Source: Desulfomicrobium escambiense DSM 10707
Lineage (GTDB): Bacteria; Desulfobacterota; Desulfovibrionia; Desulfovibrionales; Desulfomicrobiaceae
DNA length: 64,000 nucleotides
Assembly (NCBI RefSeq): GCF_000428825.1
Contig: NZ_AUAR01000005.1
Location: 124,001 to 188,000 of the forward strand
Direction: 5' to 3'
The notes under the pieces are model-generated. The model was not told where the DNA came from. It worked only from the letters and a program-made list of their open reading frames with translations, and did not search any database. Within the stretch, counting starts at the first letter, position 1; each line of letters opens with the position of its first letter. Shown here one piece after another: positions 7,302 to 15,833 of the stretch. The position numbers were made by a program, and so were the translations under genes.

Positions 7302-7979
7302 GTGTCGTCCTTCGAACTCAAGGGCAAGGTCGCCCCGTGCACCTTGTTCCGCCCCCTGACCACGGATCTGGCCGCGCTGGCCGGGGACGTGGCCGCCCGC
7401 CTGGCCGAGACGCCGGACTTTCTGCGAGGCCTGGCGGTGATCATGGATTTTTCGGCCCTGGGAGCCATGCGCGACCAACTGGACGTGCCGGGCCTCACTG
7501 CGCTGCTGCGGGACCACGGCCTCACGCCCGTGGGCATCCAGGGCGGGGGCGAGGCCCACGAGCGTCAGGCCGCTGACCTGCATCTGGGCGTGTTTTCCGG
7601 GAACAGGGCCGAGGCGCCCCGGACCGGCAGCGTCCCCGCCCCCCCGGCGGAAACCGGGGCCATGGTCGTGGAGAAGCCCGTGCGTTCGGGCCAGCAGGTC
7701 TACGCCCGGGGCCGCGATCTTGTGGTGCTGGCTCCGGTGGGCCAGGGGGCCGAGGTCATCGCCGACGGCAACATCCACATCTACGCGCCCCTGCGCGGCC
7801 GGGCCCTGGCCGGGGCCATGGGTTTCGAGGGCGCGCGCATCTTCTGCACGGAACTGCGGGCCGAACTGATCTCGGTGGCCGGTCTGTACCGGGTCAGCGA
7901 GGACCTTCCCGGGAATTTCAACGGCTCCTCCGTCCAGGTCAGCCTGAGCGGACGCCAGCTTGTGATCGAACCTCTCTAG
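7302..7979 (+). CDS. minC: Septum site-determining protein MinC
   Basis: A 225-aa inhibitor of FtsZ polymerisation that, with MinD, blocks division at the poles. The N-terminal FtsZ-interacting domain covers about 1-100 and the C-terminal beta-helical MinD-binding domain about 118-225; the latter has the family pattern VRSGQQVYARGRDLVVLAPV, GAEVIADGNIHIYAPLRG and RIFCTELRAELISVAG. GTG start at 7302 with AAGGA about seven bases upstream. Followed by minD after an 18-base gap; the minCDE order is standard. Confidence 0.95.
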   Translation: MSSFELKGKVAPCTLFRPLTTDLAALAGDVAARLAETPDFLRGLAVIMDFSALGAMRDQLDVPGLTALLRDHGLTPVGIQGGGEAHERQAADLHLGVFSGNRAEAPRTGSVPAPPAETGAMVVEKPVRSGQQVYARGRDLVVLAPVGQGAEVIADGNIHIYAPLRGRALAGAMGFEGARIFCTELRAELISVAGLYRVSEDLPGNFNGSSVQVSLSGRQLVIEPL

Positions 7980-7997
7980 ACAGGACCAGGAGGGACT

Positions 7998-8804
7998 GTG
8001 GGTAAAATTATCGTTGTTACTTCTGGCAAGGGCGGGGTCGGCAAGACCACGTCCAGCGCATCCCTGGCCATGGGTCTGGCCCGACGGGGCATGCAGGTCG
8101 CGGTGCTGGATTTCGACGTGGGCCTGCGCAATCTCGACCTCATCATGGGGTGCGAGCGTCGCGTGGTCTACGATTTCGTCAACGTCATCCAGGGCGAGGC
8201 GACCCTGCACCAGGCGCTCATCCGCGACAAGCGGGTCGAGAACCTCTATATCCTGCCGGCCTCCCAGACCAAGGACAAGGACGCCCTGCGCATGGACGGA
8301 GTGGAAAAGGTCCTGGACGAGCTTACGGGCCGCTTCGACTTCATCCTCTGCGACTCTCCGGCCGGCATCGAGCACGGGGCGCTCATGGCCATGCACTTCG
8401 CCGACGAGGCCGTGGTCGTGACCAACCCCGAGGTGTCCTCGGTGCGCGACTCGGACCGGGTGCTGGGACTTTTGCAGAGCAAGACGAAAAAAGCCAAAGA
8501 CGGCGGGAATATCCGCGAGCACCTGCTCCTGACCCGCTACGACCCCGAGCGCGTCAGCCGCGGCGAGATGCTGAGCGTGACCGACGTGGAGGAGATCCTG
8601 GCCATTCCGCTTTTGGGCGTCATCCCCGAGTCCAAGTCCGTGCTGGCGGCCTCCAACTCCGGCGAGCCAGTCATCCTCGATGACGCAAGCGACGCCGGCC
8701 AGGCCTACGACGACGCCGTGTCGCGCCTTCTGGGCGAGGACCTGCCGCATCGTTTCCTCACTCCGGCCAAGAAGGGCTTCTTCGCCCGCATCTTCGGAGG
8801 CTGA
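7998..8804 (+). CDS. minD: Septum site-determining ATPase MinD
   Basis: A 268-aa ParA/MinD-type ATPase that cycles on and off the inner membrane, recruits MinC and is released by MinE. The deviant Walker A is SGKGGVGKTT (residues 9-18), with the signature Lys; further motifs are DFDVGLRNLDL and the switch region DSPAGIEHGA. The C-terminal amphipathic membrane-targeting helix (KKGFFARIFGG) is intact. GTG start with AGGAGGG just upstream. Middle gene of the minCDE operon. Confidence 0.97.
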   Translation: MGKIIVVTSGKGGVGKTTSSASLAMGLARRGMQVAVLDFDVGLRNLDLIMGCERRVVYDFVNVIQGEATLHQALIRDKRVENLYILPASQTKDKDALRMDGVEKVLDELTGRFDFILCDSPAGIEHGALMAMHFADEAVVVTNPEVSSVRDSDRVLGLLQSKTKKAKDGGNIREHLLLTRYDPERVSRGEMLSVTDVEEILAIPLLGVIPESKSVLAASNSGEPVILDDASDAGQAYDDAVSRLLGEDLPHRFLTPAKKGFFARIFGG

Positions 8805-8805
8805 C

Positions 8806-9060
8806 ATGGGCATCTTCAGTTATTTCCGCACCAAGAAGTCGAGCGCAGAGGTCGCCAAGAGCCGGCTGCAGATCATCGTGGCCCACGAGCGCGCCCAGAA
8901 CGGCGGGTACGAGTTCCTGCCGCGGCTGCGTCAGGAACTGCTCCTCGTTGTCCAGAAATACGTGCACGTGGAACTCGAGAACATCCGCGTGGACGTGAAC
9001 CGGGACGGAGACTGCGAGGTCCTGGAATTCAACGTGACCCTGCCCGAGAACAAGCGCTGA
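8806..9060 (+). CDS. minE: Cell division topological specificity factor MinE
   Basis: An 84-aa MinE: an N-terminal amphipathic membrane-binding stretch (MGIFSYFRTKKSS), the MinD-contact helix (AKSRLQIIVAHERAQ) and a C-terminal topological-specificity domain (LELLLVVQKY-type strand, VLEFNVTLPE). It stimulates MinD ATPase and sets pole-to-pole oscillation. The ATG starts one base after the minD stop; GGAGG lies inside the end of minD. An in-frame upstream start would read through minD and is rejected. Confidence 0.96.
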   Translation: MGIFSYFRTKKSSAEVAKSRLQIIVAHERAQNGGYEFLPRLRQELLLVVQKYVHVELENIRVDVNRDGDCEVLEFNVTLPENKR

Positions 9061-9067
9061 ACGACAG

Positions 9068-9110
9068 ACGCCCGCCGGGCCGCGTTGACAGCGGCGCGGC
9101 GGGCGTTTTA
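9068..9110 (+). terminator. Rho-independent terminator after minCDE
   Basis: A GC-rich inverted repeat (ACGCCCGCC... paired with ...GGCGGGCGT) closes on a short loop around TTGACAGC and is followed by TTTTA. It starts eight bases past the minE stop. Confidence 0.8.
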
Positions 9111-9149
9111 ACCTCGCCCGGAGCCCATTTCATTTCAACCATCCACACC

Positions 9150-9770
9150 ATGGCCTCAGAACGCACCCAACGCCCCGACATCACCATCCGCGAGATGGAA
9201 CTGGACGACCTGGCCCCGGTCTATCACCTGGGCGAGCGCCTCTTCACCTGCGACCTCTACCCCTTTCTCTACCGCACCTGGGACGAGTGGGAGGTGGTCG
9301 GCCACTACAACACGGATCCGGAGTTCAGCCTCGTGGCCGAGGTGGACGACGCCCTGGCCGGGTTCATCATCGGCACCCTCATCAGCAAGGCGTCCTGGAC
9401 TTACGGCTACATCGTCTGGCTGGGCGTAGACCGCGCCTTCCAGTCCACGGGCGTGGCCCACAAGCTCTACGACAAGCTGGTGGAACGCATGGTCGAGGCC
9501 GGCGCACGCTATCTCATCGCCGACACGGACCCGAGCAACGCCGCAGCCCTCAAGTTCTTCACCAAGAAGGGCTTCAAGGACGAGCGCGAACATGTGGTGC
9601 TGTCCCTGAACCTGAGCCGCACCGAGCGCTACCGGGCCCTCCTCGAAAAGCACGGCAACGGTCACGGCGAAGCCGAACCGCGCAAGAAGCCCCGCCGCCC
9701 GAAGACGGCGGCCGCCAAAAACCAGGAAAAACCCCTCTGCGGAGCCACCTCCCTGGAACCCGAATCCTGA
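9150..9770 (+). CDS. GNAT-family N-acetyltransferase
   Basis: A 206-aa GCN5-related acetyltransferase. The fold spans about residues 8-150. The acetyl-CoA loop is VWLGVDRAFQSTGVAHKLYD (motif A, Q-x-x-G-x-A form), followed by the DTDPSNAAALKFFTKKGF block typical of the C-terminal part. The last 45 residues are a Lys/Arg/Pro-rich, probably disordered tail. It acetylates an amine on a protein or small molecule; the substrate is unknown. There is no clear ribosome site before ATG 9150. Convergent with mutM. Confidence 0.85.
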   Translation: MASERTQRPDITIREMELDDLAPVYHLGERLFTCDLYPFLYRTWDEWEVVGHYNTDPEFSLVAEVDDALAGFIIGTLISKASWTYGYIVWLGVDRAFQSTGVAHKLYDKLVERMVEAGARYLIADTDPSNAAALKFFTKKGFKDEREHVVLSLNLSRTERYRALLEKHGNGHGEAEPRKKPRRPKTAAAKNQEKPLCGATSLEPES

Positions 9771-9798
9771 TCCGGTTCGTTCTCCCGCTTGAGTGCCG

Positions 9799-9832
9799 GT
9801 CCGTGAAGGTCCGTGCCCGTCCGTGTCAGTCC
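9799..9832. repeat. Short tandem repeat, 10-bp period (GTCCGTGNNN, 3.4 copies)
   Basis: GTCCGTG occurs at 9799-9805, 9809-9815 and 9819-9825, with GTCC at 9829-9832, separated by AAG, CCC and TCA. The array lies between the convergent GNAT and mutM genes and covers the mutM stop codon (9826-9828). Constant heptamer and variable trimer give an exact ten-base period. Confidence 0.8.
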
Positions 9833-10644
9833 AGATATTTTCTCTGACACCCCGGACAATGCGTCGACGTCCTCCCCGCCACCTGCTCCGCCCTGAGGGC
9901 CCTGCCGCAGGCCGGGCACGGTTCGCCCTTTTTGCCGTAGACTTGGAACGAGTCCTGGAAGATGCCGCTCTTGCCGTAGGCGTTGCGGTAGTCGCTGATG
10001 GTGCTGCCGCCGGCCGCGATGGCCTCCAGCAGGATGCGGCGCAGTTCCTCGAAGAGGATCAGGCGCCGGGCTTCGGGGATGGCGGAGGCGATGCTCGCCG
10101 GGTGGATGCGGGCCGCGAAGAGGGATTCGTCGGCGTAGATGTTGCCGATGCCGGCGAGAACGGTCTGGTTGAGGAGCAGGGCCTTGACCCCGGCCCGGCG
10201 CGCGCCGATACGCCGCGCCAGGTCGCCGGCGCAGGCGTCCAGAGGTTCGGGGCCGAGGTTTCTGAAGAAATCCCACTGGTCGATCTCGCCGGGTCCGAAG
10301 ACGGCGCAGTATCCGAAGCGCCGCGTGTCCTCGAAGACCAGCCTGTCGCCGCCGTCAAGCCCGCAGACGAGATGCGTGTGCTTCGGCAGGGGCAGGCCCG
10401 GCCCGGCGACCCAAACGCGTCCGGTCATCTTCAGATGAAAAATCAGGAGCCCGCCGTTGTCGAGGTGCAGACGCAGCAGTTTGGCGCGTCTGGACACGTG
10501 TGTCACGGTTCTGCCAGGCAGGACTTGCGTGGCGCCTGCGCGCAGGATCGACGGCGTCAGAAGGCTGACGTCCGCTATGCTGCGGCCCTGGATCAGGACG
10601 TGCAGTCCGCGGGCGATGGTTTCGACTTCGGGCAGTTCGGGCAT
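9826..10644 (-). CDS. mutM: Formamidopyrimidine-DNA glycosylase
   Basis: A 272-aa Fpg/MutM that excises 8-oxoguanine and formamidopyrimidines and nicks the abasic site. The N-terminus MPELPEVETIARGL supplies the catalytic Pro2 and Glu3. FHLKMTGR carries the conserved Lys, the H2TH region includes LLNQTVLAGIGNIYADE, and a C-terminal zinc finger (CPACG...CPGC) is complete. Length is normal. The start codon overlaps the stop of the ChaN-PDZ gene (ATGA), indicating coupling. Confidence 0.96.
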   Translation of the reverse strand: MPELPEVETIARGLHVLIQGRSIADVSLLTPSILRAGATQVLPGRTVTHVSRRAKLLRLHLDNGGLLIFHLKMTGRVWVAGPGLPLPKHTHLVCGLDGGDRLVFEDTRRFGYCAVFGPGEIDQWDFFRNLGPEPLDACAGDLARRIGARRAGVKALLLNQTVLAGIGNIYADESLFAARIHPASIASAIPEARRLILFEELRRILLEAIAAGGSTISDYRNAYGKSGIFQDSFQVYGKKGEPCPACGRALRAEQVAGRTSTHCPGCQRKYLD

Positions 10645-11828
10645 CAGTCGAGGGGAAGGTTCAGCGTCACGGTCTGCCCCTGGCGCATGACCGTCAGTTC
10701 GAGGGGCTTCTTGTCGCGGGACGCGGCCATGGCAGCGAAGTGCAGATCCGTGGCCTCCTGCAGTTCCCGGCCGCCGGCCGAGAGCAGGACGTCCCCGGGC
10801 AGAAGGCCGGCCTTTTGGGCCCGTGAGCCGGGCTCGACGCTCTCCACCAGCATGCCGGAGTCCTCGAAGACGACGTTCATGCCCAGGCGGCTCTTGTGCT
10901 GGGCCGCGCAGTGGAAAAAGACGGCCGTGCCCGGCATGGGGCGCAGGGACGGGTCGGCCTGCTGGTGGAAGTCCTCGCCGCCGCGCACGGGCATGATGGC
11001 CAGGCACGAGGCTGAAGGGTCAAGGGTGCGCAGGCGGTATTCGATGCCCCAGCCATGCTCCACGTGGCCGGCGCCGGCCAGGATGAGCACGGGCAGGCCA
11101 AGCCGGTCGCGCCAGGCCAGGGCCTGTTCGGCCATCATGGAGTCCCACAGGGCCTGCACGAGGAAGAATTTTTCGGACATTGCGGCCATGTCCGGCATCT
11201 TTTCGGAGGTTGCATTGGCCGCGGCCTTGCGCATGGTCTGGTGCAGCCCGACCTGCTCCTCCAGGGCGGCCTGCTGGGCCGGGCTGACGGGGATGATGCG
11301 TCCGGGCAGGAGCTTGCGGTCCTCGGGGCTCAGTGCTTCGGCGCCCTTGTCGCGGAATTCCGTCAGCACCCGGCGGGGGATGTTCAGGGCCGCCACGGGC
11401 AGGCCGTACTGCTCGGCCAGTTCGAAGACAGGCCTGTACTGGGCGTAGGGGAAGCCCCACAGCTTCTCCCATCCGACCTCATCGCCCAGTTCCGCGGCCG
11501 ACAGGGCGCGGGCGTTGAAGCGGTCCAGGACGGGCTGGGCCGTGACCGGGAGCATCTCCAGGCCGATAGCGAAGCGAGCCCCGCCGCCGGCCATGCCCTC
11601 GATGAGGCGGGCCTTGACGGCGTGGTCGCAGAGGTTGGTGTGGCTCTCGCCCAACAGGACGAAGTCCGCGGAGCGGGCCAGGCCGGCGACGGCGTCATCG
11701 GCCAGCACTGTCCCATCGGCCGAAAGGAAGGACCCGGCCGGCGGCGACACCCAGGGGGGCGTCACCGCCGTCGGTTTTGCGCAGCCGGCCAGCACGGCCA
11801 GCAGCAGGGGCAGGACCAGGCGGGTCAT
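10644..11828 (-). CDS. ChaN-like haem-binding lipoprotein with C-terminal PDZ domain
   Basis: A 394-aa lipoprotein. The signal peptide ends in the lipobox LAGC (Cys16), so it is lipid-anchored. Residues about 40-290 match the ChaN/DUF399 family (FVLLGESHTNLCDH; MLPVTAQPVLDRF; FLVQALWDSMMAEQAL; VLILAGAGHVEHGWGI), which includes an iron-regulated haem-binding lipoprotein of Campylobacter. Residues about 310-394 form a PDZ domain (MNVVFEDSGMLVESVEPGSR; LLPGDVLLSAGG). The start ATG 11826-11828 overlaps the stop of the PaaK-like gene; the stop overlaps mutM. An upstream in-frame extension falls within the ligase gene and is rejected. Confidence 0.85.
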   Translation of the reverse strand: MTRLVLPLLLAVLAGCAKPTAVTPPWVSPPAGSFLSADGTVLADDAVAGLARSADFVLLGESHTNLCDHAVKARLIEGMAGGGARFAIGLEMLPVTAQPVLDRFNARALSAAELGDEVGWEKLWGFPYAQYRPVFELAEQYGLPVAALNIPRRVLTEFRDKGAEALSPEDRKLLPGRIIPVSPAQQAALEEQVGLHQTMRKAAANATSEKMPDMAAMSEKFFLVQALWDSMMAEQALAWRDRLGLPVLILAGAGHVEHGWGIEYRLRTLDPSASCLAIMPVRGGEDFHQQADPSLRPMPGTAVFFHCAAQHKSRLGMNVVFEDSGMLVESVEPGSRAQKAGLLPGDVLLSAGGRELQEATDLHFAAMAASRDKKPLELTVMRQGQTVTLNLPLD

Positions 11829-13093
11829 CAGTCCCAATTGCGCTTGTCCTCGATGAAGCGGATCTGCGGCGGCAGGGTGCCGGGCGTGAGGATCTTCAGA
11901 GCCGGGCGGATCTTGATCTTCTCGCGGAACATGTGCAGCAGCTCTTCCTCGCGCTTGAAGCCCGAGGTTTCGATCAGAAGCGTCATCTCGTCGATGCCGC
12001 CGGGGTTGGTAACCTCGATCTGCCATCTCTTGATTTCCTCGAAGCCCGAAATGACCTGCTCGACCTGGTGCGGGTACACGAACATGCCCTTGATGCGGGC
12101 GGTGGTGTCCACGCGGCCGACGATGGTCCCGAGGCGCGGGGAGGTGCGGCCGCAGGGGCAGGGCGCGCGGTCGATGTAGGACAGGTCGCCCGTGGCCAGG
12201 CGGATGAGGGGATAGGTCTTGTTGAAGGCCGTGACCACGATTTCGCCCACCTCGCCGTCCTTGAGCGGGATGCCCGTGTCGGGGTGGCAGATTTCGACGT
12301 AGGCGCGGTTGGCGATGTGCAGGCCGTTCTTGTGGAAGCATTCGTAGCCGATGCAGCCCACGTCTGCCGTGCCGTAGCCCTGGCGCATGATCAGGTCGAA
12401 CTTCTTTTCCAGGGTGGAGCGCATCTTCTCGGAGAACTTCTCGCCCGTGACGAAGGCCACCTCGAGGTAGAGGTCCTTGCGCAGGTTCAGGCCCTTCTCC
12501 TCGCCCTTCTGGGCCAGGTGCATGAGATAGCTCGGCGTGCCGACGTAGCCCGTGACGCGCAGCTTCTTCATGATGTCCAGCTGACTGCCGGTGTTGCCGG
12601 GGCCCGTGGGCACCACGGCGCAGCTCAGCTGGCGCAGGGGCTCCTCGAACATGAGGCCGGCCGGGGTCATGTGGTAGTTGAAGGTGTTCTGGACCAAGTC
12701 GCCCGAGCGGAAGCCCGCGGCGTAGAAGCTCTCGGTCCAGCCCCAGTAGTCGTCACCCCTGTCCTCGGGGTCGAAGATGGGACCGGGAGACAGGAAGACG
12801 CGGCGCAGCTCGCCCAGGTCCTTGGTCAAAAGGCCCCCAAGGCGAGGGCCCATGGACTGCAGGAAGATGAGTTCCTTCTTCTTCAGGATGGGCACGTGCT
12901 TGAGGTCGATGAGGTCGCGGAACTTCTCCACGGAGAACTGGGCGCGGTCAAAGCGTTTCTTCACGTCCTCGGAATATCTGTATGCGTACGAAAGCAGCTC
13001 CTTGAGCTGGATCTGGTAGTATTTCTGGCGCTCGGTGGCGTCCAGAACTTCGCGCCGGCTGAAAATGCCTTCAGTGCGATCCTTGCGGGTCAT
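11828..13093 (-). CDS. Phenylacetate-CoA ligase-like AMP-forming enzyme (PaaK family)
   Basis: A 421-aa adenylate-forming enzyme of the PaaK group. These enzymes activate an aromatic or other carboxylic acid with ATP and join it to CoA. Visible features are MRQGYGTADVGCIGYECF (the Y-G-x-T/x-E-type core motif region), YPLIRLATGDLSYI, GRVDTTARIKGMFVYPHQVE and the C-terminal lid. The P-loop region (FLSPGPIFDPEDRGD) departs from the canonical SSGTTG, so the exact activity is uncertain. Its ATG is preceded by AAGGAGGAG. First gene of a coupled ligase, ChaN-PDZ, mutM unit. Confidence 0.85.
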   Translation of the reverse strand: MTRKDRTEGIFSRREVLDATERQKYYQIQLKELLSYAYRYSEDVKKRFDRAQFSVEKFRDLIDLKHVPILKKKELIFLQSMGPRLGGLLTKDLGELRRVFLSPGPIFDPEDRGDDYWGWTESFYAAGFRSGDLVQNTFNYHMTPAGLMFEEPLRQLSCAVVPTGPGNTGSQLDIMKKLRVTGYVGTPSYLMHLAQKGEEKGLNLRKDLYLEVAFVTGEKFSEKMRSTLEKKFDLIMRQGYGTADVGCIGYECFHKNGLHIANRAYVEICHPDTGIPLKDGEVGEIVVTAFNKTYPLIRLATGDLSYIDRAPCPCGRTSPRLGTIVGRVDTTARIKGMFVYPHQVEQVISGFEEIKRWQIEVTNPGGIDEMTLLIETSGFKREEELLHMFREKIKIRPALKILTPGTLPPQIRFIEDKRNWD

Positions 13094-13173
13094 CAGCGCT
13101 CCTCCTTGCGGGGCTCGGTCCGGCCGTGGGGTCGGGGTTGAAAGGTGAAAGAAAATTCATCTCTACAGGAATA

Positions 13174-13209
13174 GAAAAAGGATTTGCAAGAGGCTTCTTG
13201 CAAATCCTT
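13174..13209 (-). terminator. Rho-independent terminator of trmI
   Basis: A perfect 14-bp inverted repeat (13178-13191 and 13196-13209) with a 4-base loop. On the minus strand it is followed by TTTTTC, as expected for the end of trmI. Confidence 0.85.
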
Positions 13210-13236
13210 GAAATAGAAAGCGATTTGAACTTGCGG

Positions 13237-14076
13237 CTATTCTTCCGGCAACTCGCCGTCCCCGGCGTCTTCATCCGCCGGGCCTTCGTAGTCCGGGGTT
13301 TCCGGCTCCTCGAGCTGGGCGTAGGTGCGCGCGAAGACCAGGAATCCCGTGTGGGCGACCATGCGGTCGTCGGGGCGCAGGCGCTCGGGCACGGGCTTGT
13401 AGTGGCGCAGGAATATCTCGAGCACCTCGATCTGCCGGAACGGTCCGCCCTCCATGGCTTTCAGCAGGTCCTGGACCTGGTTGGTGGTCGGCAGCAGAAA
13501 GCCGATCGGCGCACCCGGAACAACGGCGCCGGGGATATGATGGATGTAGTCGCAGGGTTCGCGCACGTCCAGGAACAGGGCGTCGGCGGCGTGAGGGTGG
13601 AAGCCCTCGGCGATATCGTGGTGGAACTGCTCCACACGATGGGCCAGACCGATGCGCTCCAGGTTCTGGCGGCAGAGGGTGTAGAACTCCTCGCGGCGTT
13701 CGTAGGTGTAAACCTTGCCCGTGTCGCCGACCAGCCAGGCCAGGGCCGTGGTCAGGCCGCCGGAGCCGCAGCCGGCCTCGACGATGCGGCAGCCCGGGCC
13801 GATGCCCAGCTTCATGGCGATGTACCCGATCTCCTTGGGGTAAATGATCTGGGTGCGGCGTTTGACGGACTTGATCAGGTCGTAGAGGGTCGGCCGCATG
13901 ACCGTGAAGGGGTAGCCCTTGTGGGTCAGGACCTGCTGTCCCCAGCCCGCGGCGCGGACCTCGTCGAGGTGGAGAATCCCCTCGTTGGTGTGCATGACCT
14001 GCCCTTCCTGGGCGGAAACGAAATATCTCTTGTCCTTTGCGTTGAGCAGCATTACCAGCTGTCCCGGTTCGAGCAT
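13237..14076 (-). CDS. trmI: tRNA (adenine-58-N1)-methyltransferase TrmI
   Basis: A 279-aa SAM-dependent methyltransferase that makes m1A58 in the T-loop of tRNA. An N-terminal small beta-domain (1-70) contains GYPFTVMRPTLYDLIKS and RRTQIIYPKEIGYIAMKLGI. The SAM motif I is IVEAGCGSGGLTTAL and the catalytic/SAM-site motif is ALFLDVREPCDYI. The tail is acidic (EEPETPDYEGPADEDAGDGE). I chose ATG 14074-14076 because AGGAGG lies just upstream; an in-frame ATG at 14118 lacks one. Flanked by its own terminator and a candidate promoter. Confidence 0.92.
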   Translation of the reverse strand: MLEPGQLVMLLNAKDKRYFVSAQEGQVMHTNEGILHLDEVRAAGWGQQVLTHKGYPFTVMRPTLYDLIKSVKRRTQIIYPKEIGYIAMKLGIGPGCRIVEAGCGSGGLTTALAWLVGDTGKVYTYERREEFYTLCRQNLERIGLAHRVEQFHHDIAEGFHPHAADALFLDVREPCDYIHHIPGAVVPGAPIGFLLPTTNQVQDLLKAMEGGPFRQIEVLEIFLRHYKPVPERLRPDDRMVAHTGFLVFARTYAQLEEPETPDYEGPADEDAGDGELPEE

Positions 14077-14102
14077 GTGGCCTCCTGTGCAGTGAGAAGG
14101 CG

Positions 14103-14131
14103 GGAGTAGCCATGGCAAAATGGGATGTCAA
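14103..14131 (-). promoter_or_regulatory. Candidate promoter for trmI
   Basis: On the minus strand a perfect TTGACA (14131-14126) is followed after 17 bases by TACTCC (14108-14103). The -35 is strong and the -10 weak; the distance to the trmI start (about 27 bases) is reasonable. Confidence 0.4.
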
Positions 14132-14160
14132 GCCAGCGCCTGCCCCTCGAAGGGTTTTTC

Positions 14161-14189
14161 TTGCTATGGACACGCCTGCCGGGTATGTA
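14161..14189 (+). promoter_or_regulatory. Candidate promoter for the rng-queH-hemW-helicase operon
   Basis: TTGCTA (14161-14166), a 17-base spacer and TATGTA (14184-14189) lie about 165 bases before the ribonuclease gene. The long leader would fit the autoregulated leaders known for RNase E genes, but the match to consensus is modest. Confidence 0.3.
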
Positions 14190-14352
14190 TTCCCCTTGAA
14201 TCGTAGCGCGGCGTGCGTCCGGCAGTGACCGGCCCCTTTCGCCTCCTCTAGAGCCCCGCGCCCAGCGTTCGCAAATTTTCATCGGATTTCCGTCCGCAAA
14301 TTTCACCATTTTTCCCGGCCCTGCCGGAAACCTTTTTCATTTGAGGATGTTC

Positions 14353-15825
14353 ATGGGAGAAAAGCAGAAGCGCAAGATGTTCATCAGCGTGTTGCCTGGC
14401 GAACAGGTCGAGGTGGCTATCATGGAGGATGGCATCGTCGTCGAGTACTACGTCGAGATGCTCCACCAGAGCAAAACCAAGGGCAACATATATAAAGGAA
14501 AGATACACAACATCGACCAGGCCCTGCAGGCCGCCTTCATCAACTACGGGGCCGAGAAGAACGGCTTTCTGCAGGTCGATGAGGTTCACCCCGAATACTA
14601 CCAGAGCGACGTGCCCACCCGCGGCAAGTACCCGCCCCTGCAGAAAGTTTTGAAGCCCGGCCAGGAAGTGCTGGTGCAGGTCGTCAAGGAGCCCGTGGGC
14701 TCCAAGGGCGCGTTCCTGACCACCTACCTGTCCATTCCGGGACGCTATTTCGTGCTGACCCCGGGCCGCGAGCAGCTCGGCATCTCCCGCAAGATCGAGG
14801 ACGAGAAGGAGCGCGACCGCCTGAAGGAGGTCGTGGAGGAGCTCAAGCTCGACGAGGGCCTGGGCGTCATCGTGCGCACGGTCAGCGAAGCCCAGAGCAA
14901 GAGCAGCCTCTCCAAGGACCTGCAAGTCCTGAAGCGCCTGTGGAAGGACATCCGCAAGAAGGGCATCTCTTCCGACTCCCCTTCCCTGGTCTACGAGGAG
15001 AAGGACCTGGCCTTCCGCGCCATCCGCGACTACCTGACCCCGGACATCGCCGAGTGCTGGGTCGACGACGAGGAGACCGCCAGGCAGATCACCGAGTTCG
15101 CGACCCTCCTGTTCCCGCGCCGCAAGACGTTCATCAAGGTCCACACCGAGACCGAGCGTACCCTCTACGAGCGTTTCCGCATCGAGGCGCAGCTGCAGAA
15201 GATCTTCAGCCGCTCGGTCAACCTGCCCAGCGGCGGCCAGCTCGTCATCGACCACACCGAGGCCCTGACGGCCATCGACATCAACTCCGGCAAGATCGGC
15301 GGCGAGAAGAATTTCAAGGAGATGGCCCTGCGCACCAACATCGAGGCCGCCAGGGAGATCCCCAACCAGCTCATGCTGCGCGACATCGGCGGCCAGATCG
15401 TGGTCGACTTCATCGAGATGAAGGACGGCAAGCACATCCGCGAGGTCGAGAAGGAGCTGCGTCAGGCCCTCAAGGTCGACCGGGCGCGTACGGACATCGG
15501 GCGGATCTCCAAGTTCGGCCTGCTCGAGATCGTGCGCCAGCGTCTGGGCACGTCGGCCCTGTCCGGGAGCCTCGAGCCCTGTCCGCACTGCTCCGGCGCC
15601 GGCACCCGCCGCAACCTGGAGTGGCGCTCCATGCAGGCCCTCAAGGACCTGTACCGCGAACTGCGCAAGGACAAGCAGACCGAGCCCTTCACCTACACCA
15701 CCGATGCGGACCTGATGCACTACCTCGTCAACCGCAAGCGTGAAAAGCTTCTGGAGTTCGAGCAGACCTTCGAGCGCAAGATCTACATCATGCCCTCGGC
15801 AACGCCCAGCTGCGCATTCTGCTAG
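14353..15825 (+). CDS. rng: Ribonuclease E/G family endoribonuclease
   Basis: A 490-aa RNase E/G catalytic protein that cuts single-stranded AU-rich RNA in mRNA decay and rRNA/tRNA processing. The S1 domain covers about 35-125 (GNIYKGKIHNIDQALQAAFI). The DNase I-like catalytic site has Asp in TAIDINSGK and IVVDFIEMKDG. The zinc-link motif CPHCSGAG, used for tetramer assembly, is present. There is no long C-terminal scaffold, so the length equals RNase G. I chose ATG 14353 because TGAGG lies six bases upstream; TTG 14341 and ATG 14347 are alternatives. First of four tightly spaced genes. Confidence 0.93.
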   Translation: MGEKQKRKMFISVLPGEQVEVAIMEDGIVVEYYVEMLHQSKTKGNIYKGKIHNIDQALQAAFINYGAEKNGFLQVDEVHPEYYQSDVPTRGKYPPLQKVLKPGQEVLVQVVKEPVGSKGAFLTTYLSIPGRYFVLTPGREQLGISRKIEDEKERDRLKEVVEELKLDEGLGVIVRTVSEAQSKSSLSKDLQVLKRLWKDIRKKGISSDSPSLVYEEKDLAFRAIRDYLTPDIAECWVDDEETARQITEFATLLFPRRKTFIKVHTETERTLYERFRIEAQLQKIFSRSVNLPSGGQLVIDHTEALTAIDINSGKIGGEKNFKEMALRTNIEAAREIPNQLMLRDIGGQIVVDFIEMKDGKHIREVEKELRQALKVDRARTDIGRISKFGLLEIVRQRLGTSALSGSLEPCPHCSGAGTRRNLEWRSMQALKDLYRELRKDKQTEPFTYTTDADLMHYLVNRKREKLLEFEQTFERKIYIMPSATPSCAFC

Positions 15826-15833
15826 GTTCTTCG

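Noticed and set aside
9085-9113. TTGACA inside the minE terminator with TTAACC 17 bases later, as a promoter for the GNAT gene
   Set aside because: The -10 is poor and the -35 lies in the terminator loop; probably coincidental.
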